This document shows, in pieces, positions 1 to 4,423 of a stretch of 8,114 nt of DNA. The stretch comes from Flavobacterium sp. UBA807 (GTDB taxonomy: Bacteria > Bacteroidota > Bacteroidia > Flavobacteriales > Flavobacteriaceae): contig DBIH01000153.1 in the NCBI GenBank assembly GCA_002296885.1, positions 1-8,114 of the forward strand, read 5' to 3'. The position numbers were made by a program, and so were the translations under genes. Numbering within the stretch: the stretch's first letter is position 1; each line of letters starts with the position of its first letter. The notes under the pieces are model-generated. The model saw nothing but the letters and a program-made list of their open reading frames with translations, ran no database searches and had not been told where the DNA came from.

Positions 1-2
1 GG

Positions 3-209
3 GACGGGACAGTGGAGCACGCACCGGTTCCACAACAACCGCCGCCGCCTCAGCAAAACAATAACAAGCCAAATGAGCAGACCAACCCTAAAGATTTAAA
101 CAGTCAAAAAGGGAATAAAATTGACCCGAATAGTGATGACCCACAACCAGGAAACCAACAATTTGGACCTCCGGGAGCACCGGGAGGAAACCCGGGCAAA
201 AAAGGATAG
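3..209 (+). CDS. C-terminal end of a low-complexity Pro/Gln/Asn-rich protein (possibly SprE/PorW-type lipoprotein), 5' truncated
   Basis: The reading frame is open from the left edge (D-G-T-V-E-H-A...) to a TAG at 207-209, so only the last 68 codons are visible and the GTG at 12 is probably internal. The visible part has no folded-domain signature. A run of prolines and glutamines (PQQPPPPQQ) is followed by an Asn/Asp/Lys/Gln-rich stretch and a Gly-Pro-rich, collagen-like end finishing in GKKG. Such tails are usually disordered. The stop lies 4 bp before the bactofilin start, so the two are probably co-transcribed. From memory, Flavobacterium genomes carry the TPR lipoprotein SprE/PorW of the type IX secretion and gliding machinery directly upstream of a bactofilin and the atp genes. 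That is the only basis for the suggested identity. No TPR repeat is in view, so the name is tentative although the frame is solid. Confidence 0.6.
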   Translation, partial: DGTVEHAPVPQQPPPPQQNNNKPNEQTNPKDLNSQKGNKIDPNSDDPQPGNQQFGPPGAPGGNPGKKG

Positions 210-213
210 AATC

Positions 214-618
214 ATGTTTGAGAAAAGTCCAAAATCATATACCGACCTTCTGGGTAAAACCAACAGAATTGTTGAAGGAACAACTATTCATGGCGATATA
301 AATTCGCCGGCTGATTTTCGTTTAGACGGTCATTTGATTGGAAACTTTCAATCAAAAGGGAAAATTGTAATTGGTCCGGCCGGCAGCGTAAAAGGTGATA
401 TCATTTGCAAAAATGCTGACATCGAAGGACGGTTTGACGGGAAAATACAAGTGCAGGAAATCCTAAATGTAAAATCCAAAGCACATATTACCGGTGACGT
501 TGTCTGCGGAAAACTGTCAGTTGAACCGGGAGCCGAATTCAGTGCATCATGCGTAATGAAACCTCATGTAAAAAGCATGGTTAGCGATGGAAAATCCTCA
601 GAAGAAAAAACAGCGTAA
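214..618 (+). CDS. Bactofilin family cytoskeletal protein (polymer-forming)
   Basis: This 134-residue protein is the usual size for a bactofilin. Such proteins polymerise without nucleotide into filaments or sheets under the inner membrane and act as scaffolds for cell shape and envelope enzymes. The core, about residues 17-115, shows the right-handed beta-helix rhythm of short hydrophobic strands alternating with Gly and Asp turns: NRIVEGTTIHGDI, then FRLDGHLIGNF, IVIGPAGSVKGDI, ADIEGRFDGKI, AHITGDVVCGKL and SVEPGAEF. The ends are short and polar, as is typical. I chose the ATG at 214 because it lies 4 bp after the preceding stop and gives the normal family N-terminus (MFEKSPKSYTDLL). The same frame is open upstream to an ATG at 121, but that would overlap the preceding gene and add a non-family extension. 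The 3' end overlaps atpZ by 32 bp, suggesting translational coupling. Family assignment is firm; the specific role here is unknown. Confidence 0.9.
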   Translation: MFEKSPKSYTDLLGKTNRIVEGTTIHGDINSPADFRLDGHLIGNFQSKGKIVIGPAGSVKGDIICKNADIEGRFDGKIQVQEILNVKSKAHITGDVVCGKLSVEPGAEFSASCVMKPHVKSMVSDGKSSEEKTA

Positions 619-829
619 CAAATGGTTATCGCTTATCAATATTCCCATTCAGATGGGAATCATTGTTTTTTTATTTGCCAAATTAGGTCAGTGGCTTGAC
701 AGCAAATTCATAAATAAACATAACATTTATGTAAAAATCCTAACAATTGTCGGTGTAGTGATTGCATTTTACAACATTGCCAGGCAATTGAAGGAAATAA
801 ACGAATCCGACGAAAATAATGAATCCTAA
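587..829 (+). CDS. atpZ: AtpZ/AtpI-like F1Fo ATP synthase accessory membrane protein
   Basis: This is an 80-residue protein with a basic N-terminus (QKKKQRNKW) and two predicted transmembrane helices, about residues 18-38 and 50-66. They are followed by a charged C-terminus (RQLKEINESDENNES). Size, the two-helix hairpin with a Gly-rich first helix (MGIIVFLFAKLGQWLD), and the position ahead of the Fo genes fit the AtpZ family (ATPase_gene1). Members have been linked to c-ring assembly or to Mg2+/Ca2+ transport alongside AtpI. The ATG at 587 lies inside the bactofilin gene, a 32-bp overlap in another frame. The next in-frame Met is inside the first helix, so the upstream start is needed. The gene also overlaps its downstream neighbour by 11 bp. 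Family call is good, but the function is taken from relatives and is unsettled in this phylum. Confidence 0.8.
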   Translation: MENPQKKKQRNKWLSLINIPIQMGIIVFLFAKLGQWLDSKFINKHNIYVKILTIVGVVIAFYNIARQLKEINESDENNES

Positions 830-1217
830 AAAACACCGCTCTTTTTTAATCATATTGGTTGTTGCGATTGTGGGGCTTATCATCCACAAAATCATAACAC
901 ATTTTATCATCCCAAAAGAATTTGAAGATAACTTTATCTATTCAACACCTTTGCTTTATGGAGTTTTCACAGTGCTTTCGATGGTAATTATATACCTTTT
1001 AATGAAAGTAAAAGAAACAGCGCCAGACTCTGTAGGCTATGGCTTTTTAGCTCTTACAACCCTTAAAATGGTTATGGCTTATGCTCTTTTAAGACCTGTT
1101 ATACATATTCACCTTCCTAAAACACCTTTCGAAAAGCTAAATTTCTTTGCGGTTTTTATTTACTTTTTAGCAATAGAAACCTATCTAAGTATCAGAATTT
1201 TAAACAATAAGCAATAA
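819..1217 (+). CDS. DUF6168-like four-helix membrane protein in the AtpI position
   Basis: A 132-residue integral membrane protein with four hydrophobic segments at about residues 9-31, 43-62, 72-92 and 107-127, joined by short polar loops. The N-terminus is basic (MNPKKHR), favouring a cytoplasmic start, and the last helix ends in a basic tail (RILNNKQ). I recall this pattern as the flavobacterial DUF6168 family found beside ATP synthase genes. In size, helix count and position, between atpZ and atpB, it resembles the classic AtpI/UncI protein, but I see no convincing AtpI motif. A role in c-ring assembly is therefore inferred from context only. Its ATG overlaps the end of atpZ by 11 bp, a coupling arrangement. 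It is followed by a 115-bp spacer carrying a promoter-like element, so it may belong to the upstream transcript. Confidence 0.7.
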   Translation: MNPKKHRSFLIILVVAIVGLIIHKIITHFIIPKEFEDNFIYSTPLLYGVFTVLSMVIIYLLMKVKETAPDSVGYGFLALTTLKMVMAYALLRPVIHIHLPKTPFEKLNFFAVFIYFLAIETYLSIRILNNKQ

Positions 1218-1252
1218 TTTGTTTTTTAATTGACAATTCCATCAAAAAAAAT

Positions 1253-1292
1253 AAAAGTTATACTTTTTAATATTAATTAAAAGTGTACTTTT
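1253..1292 (+). repeat. Two near-identical AAAAGT/ACTTTT dyads, 26 bp apart
   Basis: AAAAGT-TAT-ACTTTT lies at 1253-1267 and AAAAGT-GT-ACTTTT at 1279-1292. Each is a perfect 6-bp inverted repeat with a 3- or 2-bp centre. The second contains most of the putative -7 element of the atpB promoter and the first contains a degenerate copy (TACTTTTT). They may be a duplicated promoter core or paired operator half-sites. In AT-rich DNA chance cannot be excluded. Confidence 0.4.
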
Positions 1293-1293
1293 G
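1286..1293 (+). promoter_or_regulatory. Putative Bacteroidota -7 promoter element for atpB
   Basis: TACTTTTG matches the Bacteroidota sigma-A -7 consensus TAnnTTTG exactly and is followed by GCACC, a frequent context in this phylum. It would start transcription near 1300, leaving a leader of about 33 nt before the atpB ATG at 1333. A -33 TTG is not obvious at the expected distance; there is only a T-rich stretch near 1264-1268. This is the only clear consensus match in the 115-bp spacer 1218-1332. Confidence 0.55.
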
Positions 1294-1332
1294 CACCAAA
1301 TTTGAGAAATAAAATTTAGATAAGTCATAGTT

Positions 1333-2442
1333 ATGGTGTTTTCAAAAAAATCATTCCTTTATAGTATAGTTGCTTTAATCGCTTTTTTACCTTCAGTTTT
1401 ATTAGCAAATTCGCCTGAGCAGGGAGAAGCAGTTGCCAAAGAAAATCAGGATCCAAAAGCCGAAATCAAAGAACAGATTGAGGAAGTTAAAAATCACCAC
1501 GTATTAGACGCACACAGTTTCAATTTCTTTGGAGACAAAGAAACCGGAAAAGAATATGGCTTCCCATTGCCAATCATTCTTTGGGACAATGGTCTTCATG
1601 TGTTTTCTTCTTCTAAATTCGATGAAGGGAAAGTGGCTGAAGATGGAGGCAACTTCTACGTTTTACACCACGAAAAAATCTACAAAACAGATGCTACAGG
1701 GACTTTAACTGAGCATGAAGGTCATCCAACAAACGCAAAACCATTAGACTTCTCAATCACTAAAGGAGTTTTATCGATGCTGGTGATTGCTTTATTGATG
1801 TTCTTATTGTTTAGAAGCTTAGGGAAATCGTATTCTAAGAATGGCGGAGTAGCCGCAGGAGCCGGAAGATTCTTTGAACCTATCGTATTGTTTGTTCGTG
1901 ACGAAATTGCAATTCCTAATATTGGTGAAAAGCATTATAAAAAGTACATGAGTCACTTGTTGACGGTATTTTTCTTCATTTGGTTCTTAAATGTTGTGGG
2001 TATGCTGCCATTTGGAATCAATGTTACAGGTAACATTGCCGTGACTTTTGGATTGGCAATTGTGACCTTTATTATCACAACATTTACTGCTAAGAAAGAT
2101 TACTGGTTGCACATGTTATGGATGCCTGGGGTTCCGGTTCCAATGAAAATAATCTTGGCACCAATCGAACTTATCGGAGCAATCATCAAGCCTTTCTCAT
2201 TAATGATTCGTTTGTACGCGAATATGTTTGCCGGTCACTTGGTAATCATGAGTTTGATTGGGATGATGTTTGTGTTCAAAAGCTGGATCGGAAGCCCGCT
2301 AACTTTCGGACTTTCATTCATCATTTCATTAATTGAAATCTTGGTAACGCTTTTACAGGCGTATATCTTTACGATGCTAACCGCTTTATATTTTGGTGCT
2401 GCTGTTGAAGAACACCACCACGAAGAAGGGGAGCATCACTAG
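1333..2442 (+). CDS. atpB: F1Fo ATP synthase subunit a with signal-peptide-like N-terminal extension
   Basis: This is the stator half of the Fo proton channel in the inner membrane, against which the c-ring turns. At 369 residues it is about 100 longer than E. coli subunit a (271). The extra part is an N-terminal leader (FLYSIVALIAFLPSVLLA, likely cleaved near residue 25) plus a hydrophilic, presumably periplasmic region to about residue 140. The conserved part has helices near 142-160, 205-224, 233-252, 272-290, 293-315 and 325-355. The essential channel Arg is R293 in IRLYANMFAGHL (E. coli Arg210). Q342 matches Gln252. The E. coli Glu219/His245 pair is reversed here, as H302 and E335. The tail is His/Glu-rich (EEHHHEEGEHH). 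The ATG at 1333 follows the putative promoter. It is the first Fo structural gene, with 110 bp before atpE. Confidence 0.97.
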   Translation: MVFSKKSFLYSIVALIAFLPSVLLANSPEQGEAVAKENQDPKAEIKEQIEEVKNHHVLDAHSFNFFGDKETGKEYGFPLPIILWDNGLHVFSSSKFDEGKVAEDGGNFYVLHHEKIYKTDATGTLTEHEGHPTNAKPLDFSITKGVLSMLVIALLMFLLFRSLGKSYSKNGGVAAGAGRFFEPIVLFVRDEIAIPNIGEKHYKKYMSHLLTVFFFIWFLNVVGMLPFGINVTGNIAVTFGLAIVTFIITTFTAKKDYWLHMLWMPGVPVPMKIILAPIELIGAIIKPFSLMIRLYANMFAGHLVIMSLIGMMFVFKSWIGSPLTFGLSFIISLIEILVTLLQAYIFTMLTALYFGAAVEEHHHEEGEHH

Positions 2443-2472
2443 GATTTTTGATTTTTGATTGTCGATTTTTGA
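2443..2472 (+). repeat. Three GATTTTTGA words in the atpB-atpE spacer
   Basis: GATTTTTGA occurs at 2443-2451, 2450-2458 (sharing GA) and 2464-2472, immediately after the atpB stop. The rest of the 110-bp spacer (2443-2552) is AT-rich with no hairpin followed by a T-tract and no TAnnTTTG element that I can see. Simple iterated words of this type are common in Flavobacterium intergenic DNA as I recall it. Function is unknown. Confidence 0.5.
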
Positions 2473-2552
2473 ATGCATAATAATTCTTAAACCAACAATC
2501 GTTAGTCTTCAATCTTAAATAAATTGAATGTTTAATTAAATATATATACATT

Positions 2553-2750
2553 ATGGAAGGAAATCTTCACCTAGTAGGAGCAGGATTAGTAGTTATTGGA
2601 GTAGGAATTGGTATCGGTAGAATCGGTGGTTCTGCTCTTGATGCAATTGCTCGTCAACCAGAAGCTTCAGGAAAAATTCAAACAGTGATGCTTATTGCAG
2701 CGGCACTTATTGAAGGTATCGGATTTGCGGCTTTATTTGCTGTATCTTAA
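2553..2750 (+). CDS. atpE: F1Fo ATP synthase subunit c (proteolipid rotor ring)
   Basis: Subunit c is a two-helix hairpin whose oligomer forms the rotating ring that carries protons across the membrane. This 65-residue copy shows the signatures in order. Helix 1 has the GxGxGxG packing motif (GVGIGIG, residues 16-22). The cytoplasmic loop is ARQPE (33-37), which contacts gamma and epsilon. Helix 2 carries the ion-binding carboxylate E54 in ALIEGIGF. The position equivalent to the Na+-coordinating Gln of Ilyobacter helix 1 is I21, and E54 is followed by Gly rather than Ser or Thr, so I infer a proton-type ring. There is no signal peptide, and the protein is slightly shorter than E. coli's 79 residues, which is normal for this phylum. 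The start context is TTATGG after an AT-rich leader. A strong hairpin lies just downstream and may favour c-subunit dosage. Confidence 0.97.
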   Translation: MEGNLHLVGAGLVVIGVGIGIGRIGGSALDAIARQPEASGKIQTVMLIAAALIEGIGFAALFAVS

Positions 2751-2771
2751 TCCAAAAAAACTTTAGACCAA

Positions 2772-2796
2772 AAGCTGCAACGGTTGGTTGCAGCTT
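2772..2796 (+). promoter_or_regulatory. Perfect 10-bp hairpin between atpE and atpF
   Basis: AAGCTGCAAC (2772-2781) and GTTGCAGCTT (2787-2796) form a perfect stem around the 5-nt loop GGTTG. A further ACC/GGT pairing (2767-2769 with 2798-2800) is possible across a small internal loop. The hairpin lies 21 bp after the atpE stop in a 108-bp spacer. No T-run follows, so it is not a standard intrinsic terminator. A 3'-end stabiliser, RNase processing barrier or partial attenuator raising c over b, delta, alpha and gamma is plausible but inferred. Confidence 0.7.
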
Positions 2797-2858
2797 CGGT
2801 TTAGCTTAAAAGAATTAAAAATTACAATATACATTACATAATAGATACAGATTAAATT

Positions 2859-3359
2859 ATGGAAAAGTTAATAAATGATTTCTCGTTCGGATTGTTTTTT
2901 TGGCAGTCATTGATTTTCTTGTTGTTGATTTTCATGTTGAGAAAATTTGCATGGAAACCAATCCTGAATGCTGTTAATGAAAGAGAAGAAGGAATTAAGA
3001 ATGCTCTGCTTTCTGCTGAAAATGCAAAAAGAGATATGCAAAACCTAAAATCAGATAATGAAAAATTATTAGCTGAAGCGAGAGTTGAAAGAGATGCTAT
3101 CCTAAAAGAAGCAAGAGAAATTAAGGATAAAATTGTTTCTGAAGCTAAAGATGAAGCTCAGGTTCAGGCAGGAAAAATGATTGAACAGGCAAAAGCAGCA
3201 ATCAACAGCGAGAAAAACGCAGCGATGGCCGATTTGAAGAATCAGGTTTCAAGCCTGTCTATCGAAATAGCAGAAAAAGTATTAAGAAATGAGTTAGCTG
3301 ACAAACAAGCTCAAACCAAATTGGTTGAGAAAATGTTAGATGACGTTAAATCAAATTAA
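2859..3359 (+). CDS. atpF: F1Fo ATP synthase subunit b (peripheral stalk)
   Basis: Subunit b anchors the stator stalk in the membrane and reaches up to delta and alpha on F1. The 166-residue protein is close to the 156 of E. coli. A short N-terminus precedes one transmembrane helix (about residues 8-28, FSFGLFFWQSLIFLLLIFML). Next comes the family motif RKFAWKPILNAVNEREEGI (28-46), then a long charged Ala/Glu/Lys-rich helix with coiled-coil character (about 45-125). A C-terminal amphipathic segment (SLSIEIAEKVLRNEL) binds delta. Only one b-type gene is present, so the stalk should be a homodimer. The stop is 5 bp from the atpH start. The start has TTATGG context and no Shine-Dalgarno sequence. 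Confidence 0.96.
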   Translation: MEKLINDFSFGLFFWQSLIFLLLIFMLRKFAWKPILNAVNEREEGIKNALLSAENAKRDMQNLKSDNEKLLAEARVERDAILKEAREIKDKIVSEAKDEAQVQAGKMIEQAKAAINSEKNAAMADLKNQVSSLSIEIAEKVLRNELADKQAQTKLVEKMLDDVKSN

Positions 3360-3364
3360 TTCGT

Positions 3365-3892
3365 ATGTCAAGAGCTGCGATTAGATATGCAAAAGCAATT
3401 CTGGAAACTGCGGTTTCCAGCGGGAAAGCAAGCCAGGTAAACGAGGATATGAAAAATATCGTTGCTACTGTTGAAGCCAGTACTGATTTAAAAGAATTTT
3501 TGTCGAGCCCAATCATTTTTCCAAGTTTGAAAATGAATGCTTTGACACAGGTTTTTGGTTCGGTCCAGGCAGAAACCAAATCGCTTTTTAAATTGCTACA
3601 GGAAAACAAAAGATTTGAAATTTTAGCGGCTATTGCTTCTCAATATAATATTCAGTTCGATGAAATGAACGGTGTTGAGGTTGCAAAAGTGACTACTGCT
3701 TTCCCAATTACAGCCGATTTAGAGGCTAAAATTTTGGCAAAAGCAGCAACTATTTCAACCAAAAAAATCACTATTCAAAATACAGTTGATCCGTCAATCA
3801 TAGGTGGATTCATCATGAGGATAGGTGACAAACAATACAATGCTTCTGTATCAAACAGATTGCAGGAATTAAAAAGAGAGTTTAGCAACTAA
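3365..3892 (+). CDS. atpH: F1Fo ATP synthase subunit delta (OSCP homologue)
   Basis: Delta caps F1 and joins the alpha N-termini to the b dimer of the peripheral stalk. At 175 residues it matches the family length (177 in E. coli). The N-terminal helical domain begins with the typical RAAIRYAKAILETA (3-16), and LSSPIIFPSLKMNAL (46-60) is the usual inter-helix region. The C-terminal domain contains a beta segment (VEVAKVTTAFPIT, 104-116) and the OSCP/delta signature DPSIIGGFIMRIGDKQYNAS (142-161), ending in an amphipathic helix. It follows atpF by 5 bp. The next start codon, that of the unknown secreted protein, is 2 bp after its stop. In most bacteria atpA would follow directly. Confidence 0.96.
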   Translation: MSRAAIRYAKAILETAVSSGKASQVNEDMKNIVATVEASTDLKEFLSSPIIFPSLKMNALTQVFGSVQAETKSLFKLLQENKRFEILAAIASQYNIQFDEMNGVEVAKVTTAFPITADLEAKILAKAATISTKKITIQNTVDPSIIGGFIMRIGDKQYNASVSNRLQELKREFSN

Positions 3893-3894
3893 TC

Positions 3895-4413
3895 ATGATG
3901 AAAAAAACGATAACAATTTTATTTTTTCTGATTTCTGCTTTGGTTTTTTCTCAAGAGATTAAGTTAAAGAAAGGCGAAATTCTGGTTGATGATAAAGCAT
4001 GGTTGAATTATGATGGTTGCGGAGGTTTTAGCGCCAACTGTAGTTTAATGCTCACTTCAAATAAGGAAGAAGTAATTTATATGAAATTTGTAAGAGTTCC
4101 GGGAGTTGAACCTATAACGAATTATAATAAAACAGGTGACTTAACTTATATTGAGGTTAAATTTTTAGGTGTTAACAGATCTATAGAATTAGAAAATGTA
4201 ACTTTTAAAAAGATAATAACCATTATATATAATTCAAAATGTATAAATGACGATGGCAGTTTTGATGAGGATAAAGTTCAGAGATTAATTGAGAAATACG
4301 GAACACCATGTTCAGATAGATTAAACAAGACCACAACAAATAACAATACAATTATAATTAAAGAAGAACCATCAAGAGGTTCAGGAATAAATATTAATTT
4401 AGGAAGACATTAA
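3895..4413 (+). CDS. Secreted four-cysteine protein of unknown function inserted between atpH and atpA
   Basis: I do not recognise a characterised function. The 172-residue product begins with a clear Sec signal peptide ([19 protein letters not shown], cleavage likely before Q20), the FS|Q ending being frequent in Flavobacterium. The mature part starts [20 protein letters not shown] and has four cysteines (C42, C49, C116, C139), which could form two disulfides in the periplasm. A middle beta-rich region (about 55-115) is followed by [13 protein letters not shown] and an Asn/Thr-rich tail. There is no type IX sorting domain, lipobox or membrane helix. It vaguely recalls a family of small flavobacterial secreted proteins with a KGxxxVDxKxxLxYD opening (memory only). 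It lies 2 bp after atpH and 10 bp before atpA, so it should ride on the atp transcript. By hand count 4081-4380 is 27% GC, against about 44% in sampled atpA, and ATA codons are frequent. This suggests insertion or fast evolution. ATG 3898 is an equally possible start. Confidence 0.85.
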   Translation: MMKKTITILFFLISALVFSQEIKLKKGEILVDDKAWLNYDGCGGFSANCSLMLTSNKEEVIYMKFVRVPGVEPITNYNKTGDLTYIEVKFLGVNRSIELENVTFKKIITIIYNSKCINDDGSFDEDKVQRLIEKYGTPCSDRLNKTTTNNNTIIIKEEPSRGSGININLGRH

Positions 4414-4423
4414 TATAAATATT

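Noticed and set aside
121..213. Longer bactofilin start at ATG 121
   Set aside because: It would overlap most of the preceding coding end and add residues without family character; ATG 214 gives the usual N-terminus.
1202..1224. AAACAA/TTGTTT stem followed by T's after the DUF6168-like gene, as a terminator
   Set aside because: The stem has six pairs with a single G-C pair and an 11-nt loop, so it is too weak to call.
2118..2336. 72-codon + strand frame inside atpB
   Set aside because: It lies wholly within the most conserved part of subunit a, in another frame, and its translation has no recognisable domain.
2369..2551. 60-codon minus-strand frame over the atpB end and spacer
   Set aside because: It is made of complementary coding sequence and AT-rich simple repeats, with no promoter or family signal.
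2553..2750. Na+-specific c-ring
   Set aside because: The helix 1 Gln and the Ser/Thr after the carboxylate found in Na+ rings are replaced by Ile and Gly, so a proton ring is more likely.
3346..3609. Minus-strand frame opposite atpH
   Set aside because: It is a shadow of a conserved gene on the other strand. The same applies to the minus-strand frames at 4567-4755, 6684-6869 and 7430-7621.
3895..4413. Insertion by a transposon or phage carrying the secreted-protein gene
   Set aside because: I see no terminal inverted repeats, target-site duplication, transposase remnant or integrase at either junction.
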